In this document: one piece after another, positions 1-8,843 of the stretch
Numbering within the stretch: position 1 is the stretch's first letter
Layout of the letters: each line of letters opens with the position of its first letter
NCBI RefSeq assembly: GCF_029222925.1
Contig: NZ_JARHUI010000004.1
Span: 62,001 to 126,000, forward strand
DNA from: Algoriphagus sp. CAU 1675
Lineage (GTDB): Bacteria > Bacteroidota > Bacteroidia > Cytophagales > Cyclobacteriaceae
Length of the DNA: 64,000 nucleotides
Direction: 5' to 3'
Translations under genes and position numbers: made by a program
The notes under the pieces: generated by a model
The model's input: the letters and a program-made list of their open reading frames with translations, nothing else
Database searches by the model: none
Told to the model about the DNA's origin: nothing

Positions 1-218
1 AAACTAAAGCAAAGAAAACTGAGGTAGACCTAAGTGGACGAGAGGAAATGGAAAAAGCTATTTTGCTTTACCTAAAAGAAAAAGGCGAATCAGAAATTGA
101 TCTCATCTCCTATTCAACCGAAATTCCACTGGGACTGCTTTCTTCCAAACTTTTAAGTCTTGAATTCGAAGGGATCATCAAGTCTCTTCCGGGAAAAAAG
201 TATAAGCTTTTGGTTTGA
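1..218 (+). CDS. dprA: DprA/Smf DNA-processing protein, C-terminal end (partial)
   Basis: This is an open frame entering from the left edge (codons from base 3) and ending in TGA at 216-218; only about 71 residues are visible. They match the winged-helix domain that closes many DprA proteins: a segment reading EKAILLYLKEKGE, then IDLISYSTEIPLGLLSSKL, then EFEGIIKSLPGKKY just before the stop. DprA loads RecA onto incoming single-stranded DNA in natural transformation, but the Rossmann-like core that does this lies outside the window. The gene converges on the PepSY gene, whose stop codon starts at the very next base. The call rests on the C-terminal domain alone. Confidence 0.8.
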   Translation, partial: TKAKKTEVDLSGREEMEKAILLYLKEKGESEIDLISYSTEIPLGLLSSKLLSLEFEGIIKSLPGKKYKLLV

Positions 219-770
219 TTATTTCCCCTTCAACCTTCTAATCAACTTGGGATAATACCAAAGGAAGAACCCGCTAAAAGACAAAAATATCAATCCCAAG
301 GAAGTGAGCGTTGAGTAGGTCAGTTTTGCTCCTTCGTCCCCATTTAGGTAAAAATCCACAATACTTCCGTCATGGACTTTTTCAATCCAGTCTGAATGTC
401 TGGTTCCCACAGAAAGTACTTCCCCTGAGAATCCATCCACCTGCACTTCTGTAAAGTGCGTTTTGAAAGTCACCTTGGCAATCCCTTTATCCGGCCGAAT
501 ATCAATGCGATCGACTTCAGGGTCTCTACCTAACTTTTCCATTTCCTCCTCTCCTATCCTTACCATTTGCGAAGGCAAAATCCAAGTACCGGATTCCACT
601 TTGGTTTTTTGCGTTGGAGGTAATAATTCTACTTTCTTTTTCCAGGCCAAAAGGATAGAGGTAATTCCAATTAGGAAGAAGAAAAGAATCAAAGCCAACC
701 CAAACCACTTATGGTATTGCCTATACCAGCGAAGGGATTTTACTTTTGTTTGAACAGGACTATCTGCCAT
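219..770 (-). CDS. PepSY-associated transmembrane protein
   Basis: This 183-residue inner-membrane protein has a positively charged N-terminus (WYRQYHKWFG), a first membrane segment at about residues 23-43, an extracytoplasmic PepSY-like region (a DIRPDKGIAKVTF strand, then a DGFSGEVLSV turn) and a second membrane segment at about 155-173 ending in KLIRRLKGK. Two helices flanking one PepSY unit is the layout of the short PepSY_TM proteins common in Bacteroidota; longer relatives are often linked to iron uptake. It lies 3 bp downstream of the HMG-CoA lyase gene on the same strand, so the two are probably co-transcribed. No enzyme motif is visible and the molecular role is unknown. Confidence 0.8.
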   Translation of the reverse strand: MADSPVQTKVKSLRWYRQYHKWFGLALILFFFLIGITSILLAWKKKVELLPPTQKTKVESGTWILPSQMVRIGEEEMEKLGRDPEVDRIDIRPDKGIAKVTFKTHFTEVQVDGFSGEVLSVGTRHSDWIEKVHDGSIVDFYLNGDEGAKLTYSTLTSLGLIFLSFSGFFLWYYPKLIRRLKGK

Positions 771-773
771 ATA

Positions 774-1625
774 TCAGGAATTGAATACGAATCTTGCCAA
801 TTTGATTGCTTCAGCAAGTTCGGATTTTTTGAGATTCAACTCGTATCCTTCCTGTTCAAGGGTCTGAATCATGAGTTCAGTGGCCATATTCCCAAGCAAT
901 TCATCCTTTGCCATGGGACATCCCCCAAAACCCATGATCGCGCCATCAAATCTTCTACATCCACCCTTGAGTCCCGCAAGCACTTTTTCAGACACGGATT
1001 CAGGTCTGCTATGCAAATGGGCTCCAAATTCTATTTGAGGAAAAGCTTGGGTCTGAACCTGAAAAAGCTCGGTGATTAACTCAGGGCTTGCTACACCAAC
1101 AGTGTCGGAAAGGGAAACTATTTCAATTTGAAGTTGAGCCAGTTTCTCCACAAATTCCGCAACCAATTCAGGGGAATAGGGGTCCCCATAAGGATTCCCA
1201 AACCCCATACTGAGATAAACCACCAGTTTTTTTCCTTTTGAGATGCAGAGATTTTGAATGCTTTCAACGGTTTTCAAAGCTTCCGCTATGGATGCATTGG
1301 TATTTCTCTGCTGAAAAGTCTCTGAAACAGAAAGAGGAAAGCCCAAATAATCTATTTCCTGAAAATAAAGGGCATCTTCAGCACCGCGCACATTCGCCAC
1401 GATGGCCAAAAGCTTGGATTTGGATTGGTGCAAATCCAGCATCTCCAGAACCTCTGCCGTGTCCCTCATTTGAGGGACAGCTTTGGGGCTTACAAAACTC
1501 CCGAAATCAATGGTATCAAATCCCACTTCTATCAGTTGGTTGATATAGGCAGCCTTGATAGCAGTATCTATAAAAGTTGGAATCCCCTGCATGGCATCCC
1601 GGGGACATTCGATTAATTTGACCAT
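774..1625 (-). CDS. Hydroxymethylglutaryl-CoA lyase
   Basis: A 283-residue HMGL-like TIM barrel. Members cleave 3-hydroxy-3-methylglutaryl-CoA to acetoacetate and acetyl-CoA in leucine breakdown. Visible family motifs are an N-terminal IECPRDAMQG (family ..RDGLQ), a GFDTIDFGSFVSPKAVPQM stretch, SLSDTVGVA, the metal-binding HLHS and the active-site loop GFGGCPMA with Cys236. The protein is slightly shorter than typical bacterial MvaB (about 300 aa) but contains every core motif. The second Asp of the usual RDGLQ is kept as RDAMQ. The ATG at 1625 fits the family N-terminus. It is the first gene of a short minus-strand unit with the PepSY gene. Related DRE-TIM lyases cannot be ruled out, but GGCP with HLH points to this family. 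Confidence 0.88.
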   Translation of the reverse strand: MVKLIECPRDAMQGIPTFIDTAIKAAYINQLIEVGFDTIDFGSFVSPKAVPQMRDTAEVLEMLDLHQSKSKLLAIVANVRGAEDALYFQEIDYLGFPLSVSETFQQRNTNASIAEALKTVESIQNLCISKGKKLVVYLSMGFGNPYGDPYSPELVAEFVEKLAQLQIEIVSLSDTVGVASPELITELFQVQTQAFPQIEFGAHLHSRPESVSEKVLAGLKGGCRRFDGAIMGFGGCPMAKDELLGNMATELMIQTLEQEGYELNLKKSELAEAIKLARFVFNS

Positions 1626-1704
1626 GCCCGAAGGTAAAGAGAACTTAGAAAAAAGAGGAACCGCTAGGATAATTTGAATCGAACAGGAAATCTAAAAAAC
1701 GATT

Positions 1705-2400
1705 CTACCACTTCTCCATCTTCCATTGCGGAATAAATTTATCAGGATACTTTTCGATTAACCTTTGTGCTTCCCTCTCAAGAGATGGATGGCATTCTCC
1801 TTTATTTATTATTTGGGGATCTTTCACATTCCCCTCTTTATCCACCAAACAAATGACAATGACAGTTCCTACTGCTCCTGCGGATCTAGCGGCCTGTGGA
1901 TAGGATAGATTCTTAATCATGTAATTAGTCCAGCCTTCATGGCCGCCATTAGGAGTTGCTTCTCTACTTTCTAGATAAGAAACACTTTGTCCCTCCTGAT
2001 CAAAATAAGCTTCATTGACTAACTTCTCTTCAAGGTAAAATTTTTGGCTTTTGACCTCTCCATTTTCATAATACCTGATCTTTTCGATTTCTCTTTTGGG
2101 TTTATCCCCTGAATAGACAAATTCGGTTTTACCGGATTCAAACAATTCTCTAATCCGCAGGCCTTTCACATTTCCCAAACTATCAAAAAGTGTGGTTGAC
2201 TCCGAAACTTTAACCGAATCCTTTCGAAACCGCTCAATTTTTACAGCCTGACCGAACTCCCAGATTAACTCAAAATAGGTGAAGTCAGACTGGGTAGTAT
2301 CTTCAACCTCTAAATCATAGCGATCAATAAAACGGACATATTGGGCATTACAAAAATTATAAATGAATAAAAAAGCAAAAAGCAATAAAACAGTTCTCAT
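1705..2400 (-). CDS. Secreted protein with MORN-like motif and TonB C-terminal domain
   Basis: 231 residues. An N-terminal signal peptide (about residues 1-19) is followed by a divergent region with a MORN-variant signature (YYENGEVKSQKFYLEEK) and a C-terminal TonB_C fold at about 155-225 (YPQAARSAGAVGTVIVICL, then DKEGNVKDPQIINKG). Genuine TonB has a membrane anchor and a Pro-rich spacer; here there is only a cleavable-looking signal and no Pro-rich region, so it probably does not energise receptors by itself. Such proteins are abundant in Bacteroidota and their role is unsettled. The gene sits alone between two minus-strand units and is separated from metF by an intrinsic terminator. Confidence 0.75.
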   Translation of the reverse strand: MRTVLLLFAFLFIYNFCNAQYVRFIDRYDLEVEDTTQSDFTYFELIWEFGQAVKIERFRKDSVKVSESTTLFDSLGNVKGLRIRELFESGKTEFVYSGDKPKREIEKIRYYENGEVKSQKFYLEEKLVNEAYFDQEGQSVSYLESREATPNGGHEGWTNYMIKNLSYPQAARSAGAVGTVIVICLVDKEGNVKDPQIINKGECHPSLEREAQRLIEKYPDKFIPQWKMEKW

Positions 2401-2437
2401 TTCAAAATGGGTAAATATTTCAACTAAGATATAATTT

Positions 2438-2477
2438 TAAAAAAAGAAGGCTCAATACTTTTTAAAGAATTGAGCCT
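2438..2477 (-). terminator. Intrinsic terminator of the metH-metH-metF operon
   Basis: On the minus strand a stem AGGCTCAAT/ATTGAGCCT (2469-2477 with 2448-2456) continues through one mismatch into CTTT/AAAG and is followed by a long T-run (2438-2447). It sits about 25 bp after the metF stop and before the TonB_C gene. Confidence 0.85.
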
Positions 2478-2500
2478 ATTAATTTATTATCGGTTAAGGT

Positions 2501-3454
2501 TTAAAACACCTCTTTAGCAATCTTATAGGTTGCATCTGCCTTACTCATGGTATAGAAATGAAGGCTAGGAACATTTGCTGCAACCAACTCCTTGCATTGC
2601 TGAATTGCCCACTCTATCCCAACTTCCTTCACCTCTCCATTGGTCTTGCACTTTTCAAGTTCGTCCATCAAGGCATCCGGCAAATCCAGATAAAAAGTTC
2701 TTGGCAGCATGGTGATTTGGCCTACAGTGGTAATTGGCTTGATCCCGGGTATAATAGGCACATCAATTCCCAAAGCTCTCACTTTGTCCACAAAATCGAA
2801 GTATTTCTGATTGTCAAAAAACATCTGGGTAACGATGTATTCCGCTCCTTTATCCACTTTTTCCTTCAAGTGTTTCAAGTCAAATTTCATGCTGGGAGCC
2901 TCAAAGTGTTTTTCGGGATAGCCTGCCACACCTATACAGAAATCCGTATGAAAGCCACTTTCGGTTTCTTCATGAAGATAGCGGCCATTGTTCATTCGGA
3001 CGATTTGCTCTACCAATTCACTGGCATAGTGATGACCATCAGGCTCGGGGATGAATTTCCCTTCTGATTTAGGAGCATCTCCACGGAGCGCCAATACATT
3101 GTCCACTCCAATGAAACTCAAATCAATCAGTGCGTTTTCTGTTTCCTCTTTGGTGAATCCTCCACATAGCAAATGAGGCACCGCATCCACATGGAACCGG
3201 TTCATGATAGCAGCACAAATCCCTACAGTTCCAGGGCGCTTTTTGGTGCTGATTTTCTCAAGAAGACCGTTGGGATGCTTTTTATAGACATATTCCTCCC
3301 GATGATAGGTCACATCCACAAAAGGTGGCTTGAACTCCATCAAAGGCTCAATCCCCTCCAGAAGTTCTTTTAGACTTTGACCTTTTAAAGGAGGTAAAAT
3401 TTCGAATGAAAAAAGCGTGGAATCTGCGTTATTAAGGTATTCAGTTATTTTCAT
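2501..3454 (-). CDS. metF: Methylenetetrahydrofolate reductase
   Basis: A 317-residue cytoplasmic flavoprotein that reduces 5,10-methylene-THF to 5-methyl-THF, the methyl donor for MetH. Family features are the N-terminal [11 protein letters not shown] (the FEFFPPK region with the catalytic Glu), [30 protein letters not shown], and [15 protein letters not shown] followed by [10 protein letters not shown]. Length fits bacterial MetF (about 300 aa). Its ATG overlaps the stop of the upstream metH C-terminal gene in an ATGA arrangement (3451-3454), indicating translational coupling. It is the last gene of the SAM-riboswitch-controlled operon, so expression should fall when SAM is plentiful. Confidence 0.95.
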   Translation of the reverse strand: MKITEYLNNADSTLFSFEILPPLKGQSLKELLEGIEPLMEFKPPFVDVTYHREEYVYKKHPNGLLEKISTKKRPGTVGICAAIMNRFHVDAVPHLLCGGFTKEETENALIDLSFIGVDNVLALRGDAPKSEGKFIPEPDGHHYASELVEQIVRMNNGRYLHEETESGFHTDFCIGVAGYPEKHFEAPSMKFDLKHLKEKVDKGAEYIVTQMFFDNQKYFDFVDKVRALGIDVPIIPGIKPITTVGQITMLPRTFYLDLPDALMDELEKCKTNGEVKEVGIEWAIQQCKELVAANVPSLHFYTMSKADATYKIAKEVF

Positions 3455-6147
3455 GTAATTGAATTGGCTAGGTTTGAATCAGGGGTATAGGCGAGGTTTG
3501 GAGAAAGCAATCTTTCTGCTTCTTTCAAGGAAATTCCCTTTCGGGCGGCATAGCTGGCAACTTGGTCCTCTCCTATTTTTCCCAAACCAAAATATCTGGA
3601 TTCAGGATTTGCAAAATAGAACCCTGATACCGAACTGGTAGGATACATTGCGTAACTGGATGTAAGTTCAATCCCGATTTCGTTTTTCATATCCAACAGT
3701 TTGGCAATGGTTTCCTTTTCGGAATGTTCAGGACATGCTGGATAACCAGGAGCCGGACGTATACCTGTGTATTGTTCCTTGATCAAAGATTCATTATCGA
3801 AAGATTCGTTTTCTGAGTAGCCCCAATAATCTTTTCGAACAAGCTCATGCACATATTCTGCTGCAGCTTCTGCAAGCCGGTCCGCGAGTGCTTTAAACAG
3901 GATATCATTATAATCATCCCCTGCTTTTTTGAATTCCTCCAATTTGGTTTCCATTCCGAGCCCGGAAGTTACCGCAAAGCAGCCCAAGTAATCTGTCTTA
4001 TCTGGATGCAGGTAATCGGCTAATGATCGATTGGGCACTCCCTTCCCTTTCTTTCCCTGCTGTCGAAGAAAATGGAAGGATCCAATTGGTTCTCCTTCAT
4101 CCCCAAATACGAATGCATCATCTCCCTTTCGGTTAACTGCGTACAATCCGAAAACCGCTTTTGCCGAAAGCCATTTTTCAGCAATCAGGGTATCCAACAT
4201 GGACTGAGCATCCTCATATAATTTTTTGGCCTCTTTCCCTACAACAGGATCTTCCAGAATTTTAGGAAATCTCCCACTCAACATCCAGGTGCTGAAAAAC
4301 GGTGTCCAGTCTATATAATTTCTAAGCACTGACAGATCCAATTCCTCCAAAACAGTCTTTCCCAAAACTCTTGGTTTTACCGGCTCAAAAGTCGCCCAAT
4401 CAATCTGTACTGGATTTTCCTTTGCCTCCTCATAGGTCACCAACTGCTTGATGGACTGTTTGGCTTCATGTTCAATCCTCAGCTGCTTGTAGGTTTCCTT
4501 GATCTGATGATGAAATGATTCTTTGGTTTCTACGGAAATCGCTTCTCCGGCGATAGGAACAGATTTACTGGCGTCCATGACATGAACTACAGTTCCGGAA
4601 TAAACCGGGTCAATTTTTACAGCCGTATGGATTCTGGAAGTAGTAGCTCCTCCTATTAACAAAGGAATTTTCAAACCTTGTCTTTCCATTTCGGAAGCCA
4701 CATTGACCATTTCATCCAAGGATGGAGTAATCAATCCACTTAAACCAATGATATCCACCTTGTTTTTAATAGCTTCATCGATGATTTTTTGGGAATCTAC
4801 CATCACACCCAAATCAATGATCTGGTAGCTATTACAAGCCAAAACAACTCCTACGATGTTTTTCCCTATATCATGAACATCTCCTTTTACCGTCGCTAAC
4901 AAGATCTTTTTAAGGGAGGAACTCTCCTGTCCTTCTTCCGGCAATGGCATGAAGGGCTCCAAATAAGCCACTGCTTTTTTCATCACCCGGGCAGATTTCA
5001 CCACCTGAGGAAGAAACATTTTCCCCTCTCCAAACAAATCTCCCACAACGTTCATCCCGTCCATAAGAGGACCTTCAATGACCTTAAGCGGATTTTCCAA
5101 CTCTTGTCTCGCCTCCTCGGTATCTTCGATGATAAAGTCCAAAATCCCTTTCACCAAGGCATGTTCTATTCTTTTTGCTACGGGGTCAGAGCGCCAGGCT
5201 TCATTGACCGCTTCTTTTTTACCTGCAGCTTTGACTGTTTCGGCAAAATCCAAAAGACGCTCCGTAGCATCCTCCCGTCTATCAAATAGCACATCCTCAA
5301 CCCGCTCCAACAAATCCTTGGGAATATCATCATACACCTCCAACATGGTAGGATTGACGATTCCCATGTCCATTCCATGATGAATAGCATGATAAAGAAA
5401 CGCCGCATGCATCGCTTCTCGTACCCGGTCATTTCCCCGGAAGGAAAAAGAAACGTTACTCACGCCTCCACTTACTTTTGCTCCCGGAAGGTTTTCCTTA
5501 ATCCACTTGGTAGCGAGGAAAAAATCCAGTGCATTGCGTCTATGCTCTTCCATCCCTGTCGCAACAGGGAAAATATTGGGATCAAAAATGATATCCTGTG
5601 GATTGAATTTGACCACATCCACTAAAATCCTATAGCTGCGCTCGCAAATCTGAATTCGTTTGTCATAGGTATCAGCCTGCCCTTTTTCATCAAAGGCCAT
5701 CACCACGACCGCGGCGCCAAACTTTTTGATAGTTTTAGCCTGTTGAATAAATTCTTCTTCCCCGTTTTTTAAGGAAATCGAGTTGACAATCCCTTTACCC
5801 TGTACACATTTCAAGCCCGCTAGGATGATGCTCCACTTGGAGCTATCAATCATGATGGGAATCCGACTAATTTCGGGTTCGGAGGCAATCAGGTTCAAAA
5901 ACCTAGTCATTGCAGCTTCACCATCCAACATACCTTCGTCCATACACACGTCCAGAACCTGTGCACCACCCCTCACTTGATCCAAAGCTACATCAAGTGC
6001 CTCATCATACTGTCCGTTTAAGATAAGCCGGGCAAACTTCTTGGAGCCTGTCACATTGGTTCTTTCTCCAATGTTTACAAAATTGATAGTCGGGGTAAAA
6101 ACCAAAGGTTCCAAACCCGAAAGCTTCAGGTATTGATTTTTAGACAT
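3451..6147 (-). CDS. metH: Methionine synthase, C-terminal polypeptide (pterin, cobalamin and SAM-activation domains)
   Basis: 898 residues carrying modules 2-4 of cobalamin-dependent methionine synthase. Order: pterin-binding domain (about 15-290; [16 protein letters not shown]), cobalamin cap (about 320-410), B12-binding Rossmann domain with [10 protein letters not shown], where His425 corresponds to the cobalt-ligating His of the DxHxxG motif, and the reactivation domain (about 575-880; [15 protein letters not shown], which binds SAM). The N-terminal homocysteine-binding module is missing here and is supplied by the separate gene just upstream, whose 3' end overlaps this start by 8 bp. Together the two add up to about 1256 residues, close to single-chain MetH (about 1230). 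It overlaps metF by 4 bp downstream. Split MetH is known in Bacteroidota. Confidence 0.96.
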   Translation of the reverse strand: MSKNQYLKLSGLEPLVFTPTINFVNIGERTNVTGSKKFARLILNGQYDEALDVALDQVRGGAQVLDVCMDEGMLDGEAAMTRFLNLIASEPEISRIPIMIDSSKWSIILAGLKCVQGKGIVNSISLKNGEEEFIQQAKTIKKFGAAVVVMAFDEKGQADTYDKRIQICERSYRILVDVVKFNPQDIIFDPNIFPVATGMEEHRRNALDFFLATKWIKENLPGAKVSGGVSNVSFSFRGNDRVREAMHAAFLYHAIHHGMDMGIVNPTMLEVYDDIPKDLLERVEDVLFDRREDATERLLDFAETVKAAGKKEAVNEAWRSDPVAKRIEHALVKGILDFIIEDTEEARQELENPLKVIEGPLMDGMNVVGDLFGEGKMFLPQVVKSARVMKKAVAYLEPFMPLPEEGQESSSLKKILLATVKGDVHDIGKNIVGVVLACNSYQIIDLGVMVDSQKIIDEAIKNKVDIIGLSGLITPSLDEMVNVASEMERQGLKIPLLIGGATTSRIHTAVKIDPVYSGTVVHVMDASKSVPIAGEAISVETKESFHHQIKETYKQLRIEHEAKQSIKQLVTYEEAKENPVQIDWATFEPVKPRVLGKTVLEELDLSVLRNYIDWTPFFSTWMLSGRFPKILEDPVVGKEAKKLYEDAQSMLDTLIAEKWLSAKAVFGLYAVNRKGDDAFVFGDEGEPIGSFHFLRQQGKKGKGVPNRSLADYLHPDKTDYLGCFAVTSGLGMETKLEEFKKAGDDYNDILFKALADRLAEAAAEYVHELVRKDYWGYSENESFDNESLIKEQYTGIRPAPGYPACPEHSEKETIAKLLDMKNEIGIELTSSYAMYPTSSVSGFYFANPESRYFGLGKIGEDQVASYAARKGISLKEAERLLSPNLAYTPDSNLANSIT

Positions 6148-7216
6148 TGCTTCCCTCCTCCTCCGTTAATTCTTCTGACTCTATTTTCCTCGGGGCAAAT
6201 TCTGAAGCCAAAGCTGCTAAAGCCTGGATATGTTCAGGGGTAGTTCCACAGCAGCCTCCCAGAATATTCAACATCCCTTCTTTGAGAAAATCCCGAACTT
6301 GGCCCGCCATCTCATTGGCTCCCTGATCATAGGCCCCAAATTCATTCGGAAGCCCTGCATTGGGATAGGCAGAAACATAAAATGGAGCTTTATTTGCCAA
6401 GACTTTCAGATAAGGCCGTAACTCTTTTGCTCCCAAAGCACAGTTCAGACCAACGGAAAGCAGTGGTACATGAGATACCGAGATCAAAAAGGCTTCTGTA
6501 GTCTGGCCAGACAAAGTCCGACCTGAAGCATCGGTAATGGTTCCCGAAATCATAATGGGAATACCACCCTCTCTTGGGTCCAAGGGAATATTTCTTTCCT
6601 CAAAAACCTCCTGAATAGCATACAAAGCTGCCTTGGCGTTCAAAGTGTCAAAAATGGTTTCCACCAAAAGTATATCCGAACCTCCATCCAACAGACCTCT
6701 CACCTGTTCAGAATAAGCATCCGCCAATTGGTCAAAGGTAATGGCTCTATATCCTGGGTCATTTACATCCGGGGAAATAGAGGCAGTTCTATTGGTGGGA
6801 CCCATAGCCCCAGCCACAAAGCGGGGTTTGGATGGATTTTTTGAGGTAAACTCATCCGCAATTGCCCTTGCAATTTTGGCAGATTCAAAATTGATTTGAT
6901 AGGCTAAATGGGCAAGGCCGTAATCCTCCTGAGCAATGCTGGTACCGGAAAAGGTGTTGGTTTCAATGATATCCGAACCCGCCTCCAGGTATTCCGCATG
7001 AATGGCACGAATCACATCGGGGCGACTTAAAGAAAGTAAATCATTGTTCCCTTTTAGTGCTTTAGGGTGATCTTCCAATTCAGGAGTTCGAAAATCTTCT
7101 TCTGATAGTTTATATCGCTGAATCATGGTACCCATTGCTCCATCTAGGATCAATATCCGCTGAGAAATAGCTTGAAGCAGGGTTTCCGTTCTGTTTTGCA
7201 TACTGTGGTAATTCAT
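6140..7216 (-). CDS. metH: Methionine synthase, N-terminal homocysteine S-methyltransferase polypeptide
   Basis: 358 residues forming the homocysteine-binding barrel of methionine synthase. The N-terminal [17 protein letters not shown] is a hallmark. The zinc-thiolate ligands are visible as Cys259 (GLNCALGA) and Cys322-Cys323 ([11 protein letters not shown]). It must work with the 898-residue polypeptide encoded next, which provides the folate and cobalamin modules. The chain overlaps that gene by 8 bp (6140-6147). Two starts are possible, the ATG at 7216 or an in-frame ATG five codons later; the domain is complete from either. About 50 bp upstream lies a SAM-I riboswitch on the same strand, making this the first gene of the operon. 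Confidence 0.96.
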   Translation of the reverse strand: MNYHSMQNRTETLLQAISQRILILDGAMGTMIQRYKLSEEDFRTPELEDHPKALKGNNDLLSLSRPDVIRAIHAEYLEAGSDIIETNTFSGTSIAQEDYGLAHLAYQINFESAKIARAIADEFTSKNPSKPRFVAGAMGPTNRTASISPDVNDPGYRAITFDQLADAYSEQVRGLLDGGSDILLVETIFDTLNAKAALYAIQEVFEERNIPLDPREGGIPIMISGTITDASGRTLSGQTTEAFLISVSHVPLLSVGLNCALGAKELRPYLKVLANKAPFYVSAYPNAGLPNEFGAYDQGANEMAGQVRDFLKEGMLNILGGCCGTTPEHIQALAALASEFAPRKIESEELTEEEGSNV

Positions 7217-7268
7217 TCAAAAAGCTAATCGAGCAAAACACGGAGAAAAGTTATTGCTAACTTGTCCA

Positions 7269-7365
7269 CTCATCTTTTTCCGATTTGAACCGGAATGGGA
7301 GTTAGCACCTTGGTTGCAGGTTGCTAAGACGTCATCGGGCCCTTCCCTCGGTCTTTCTCGATAAG
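7269..7365 (-). ncRNA. SAM-I (S-box) riboswitch
   Basis: Read on the minus strand, the element opens with CTTATCGAGAAAGACCGAGG and GAAGGGCCCGATGACG, then CTTAGCAACC, AAGGTGCTAACTCC, and closes with GATGAG. These are the conserved S-box blocks. P1 is CTTATC (7360-7365) pairing with GATGAG (7269-7274). The split metH-metF operon starts about 50 nt downstream. I see no clear hairpin plus U-run between the aptamer and the ATG, so control could be translational or Rho-dependent rather than by a classic intrinsic terminator. S-box aptamers bind S-adenosylmethionine and repress methionine genes when SAM is high. Confidence 0.93.
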
Positions 7366-7370
7366 CAGCC

Positions 7371-7378
7371 CAAATGTA
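7371..7378 (-). promoter_or_regulatory. Candidate Bacteroidota -7 element for the met operon
   Basis: On the minus strand TACATTTG is an exact match to the TAnnTTTG -7 consensus of Bacteroidota promoters. It would place the transcript start about at the first base of riboswitch helix P1. No convincing TTTG -33 element is seen at the usual spacing, so confidence is moderate. Confidence 0.5.
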
Positions 7379-7454
7379 CTAGCATTTTGCCAATAAATCA
7401 GGTAGATATTTTAATTTCTTAAAGCAAATGGATTGATTTTATGCAAATTCCAAA

Positions 7455-8771
7455 TCAGGGCCGTATCCCCACCCCGAAGCTCAAGTAGGGTGCTGACATG
7501 TATTTTGCCATATCAAATTCCCCAAGTCTATAATTTGCCAAGGGAAGTTCATATCCTGCAGAAGCCGTTAACACCAGATCAAAAATCTTTCTTTTAGTCA
7601 TAGGGATTCCATATTCCAAAAACACCTCTGGTTTGGCCATCAGCCCGGAATTGCGCAGATACCCGTCAAATTTTCTCTGTTCAAAAAGCTCAGGAAAATC
7701 CGGTTTGTTATTCTGAGTAAGAGTATATCGGATATTCCCATAGCCGACACCAGCCAGGGCTCCGAGCCCAATATTCTTGTATTGAAGGAATTTCAATCCA
7801 CCGTTGAGGTAGACCCTTATACTATTCAGACTTTGAGTTCTTGAATTAGATGCTCTTCCGCTCATGGAAAGATTGTAAACGTCCACTCCATAAAGCAGTC
7901 CTTCATTTTCACCTAAAATCCTTAAACCTAAATTCGAAGGACTCCCTTGCAATTCCTCATAGCCGGCATTGTGAAGTTGTTCATTGAATTCCTTGGGAGA
8001 GGTGAAATGAAAACCGGAGACTAATTGAAAGCTCATAGAGGCATCTTTGTAAAAGAAATTTCGGTCGGGAAGTGAAATCCCAGCTCCTACCCGGATAAAT
8101 GCCCCACTCTGAGTATTGTCAAAAGAGATCCCGTTCATCTCCCACTTTCCCTCAAATGGACTGAAGGAATACCCCATTTTCGTGATTATGGATAAAGCTT
8201 CCCTCCTCCCAGGAAGATCAAAATCATAACTTAATTGAAAGCCAATTTCAGTCAGAAATCCACCATAATTGGTACTTCCTTTCTGAATATCCATTTTACG
8301 AAGTACAATTCCTTTTGCAGGGTCTTCCAAAAAAAGCTGGAGATTATCCGGTCGGTCCAATGGAAGCATCTGGAAATTCAAAAAACCTACCCCCATTGAC
8401 ATGTAATGGATCAGCTGAAAGCGGGACTCCTCTGTAAAAGAATACCCCACATTCAGAAAGGCACGGGAGGTCCTATAGCTTATTTTGTAGTCGTCAAAAT
8501 TACTGGAAGAGCTCCGGTTATGATATAATTCCACTCCCAATACAAAATCATTGATTCGGGTTTGGTATCCCATACCTAGGGTGTTGTACCGGTGTCGAAG
8601 TGAACTGAGCCCTCTATCCTCCAGCATTTTATCAAACTGATTGAGTTTTGCTCCTGATGTACCCACGACGGAATAAAAAGTAGTCCTCTTGCTCAGCAGC
8701 TGTTGGGCAGATGCCTGAAAGCTGACAAGGGCAAGAAAAGTCCCAAAAACGAGTCGTGAAAAAAAGGGCAT
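7455..8771 (-). CDS. Putative outer-membrane beta-barrel protein of unknown function
   Basis: 438 residues with a signal peptide ending near FQASAQ (about residue 22). The rest is a run of alternating hydrophobic, aromatic strands (such as LGMGYQTRINDFVLGVELYH and LNVGYSFTEESRFQLIHYM) with short polar turns, and it ends YLSFGVGIRP, aromatic/hydrophobic as in many outer-membrane barrels. I recognise no specific family and there is no plug or enzymatic motif. It lies between the met operon and the giant histidine kinase on the same strand, 72 bp after the kinase stop, so it may be transcribed with the kinase. Sensor-linked outer-membrane protein is a guess only. Confidence 0.6.
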   Translation of the reverse strand: MPFFSRLVFGTFLALVSFQASAQQLLSKRTTFYSVVGTSGAKLNQFDKMLEDRGLSSLRHRYNTLGMGYQTRINDFVLGVELYHNRSSSSNFDDYKISYRTSRAFLNVGYSFTEESRFQLIHYMSMGVGFLNFQMLPLDRPDNLQLFLEDPAKGIVLRKMDIQKGSTNYGGFLTEIGFQLSYDFDLPGRREALSIITKMGYSFSPFEGKWEMNGISFDNTQSGAFIRVGAGISLPDRNFFYKDASMSFQLVSGFHFTSPKEFNEQLHNAGYEELQGSPSNLGLRILGENEGLLYGVDVYNLSMSGRASNSRTQSLNSIRVYLNGGLKFLQYKNIGLGALAGVGYGNIRYTLTQNNKPDFPELFEQRKFDGYLRNSGLMAKPEVFLEYGIPMTKRKIFDLVLTASAGYELPLANYRLGEFDMAKYMSAPYLSFGVGIRP

Positions 8772-8843
8772 GGGTCTGTTGGATTGGTTAGGCTGAAATT
8801 CACCTGCCGATGTGGCAAAATTAATGCTAAACCCTGAAACTGG

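Noticed and set aside
2558-3067. Plus-strand open frame of 169 codons opposite metF
   Set aside because: Within the conserved metF sequence; no independent support.
7261-7380. Structured region first considered a tRNA or generic hairpin cluster
   Set aside because: The conserved blocks and P1 pairing fit a SAM-I riboswitch; no anticodon arm or acceptor stem is present.
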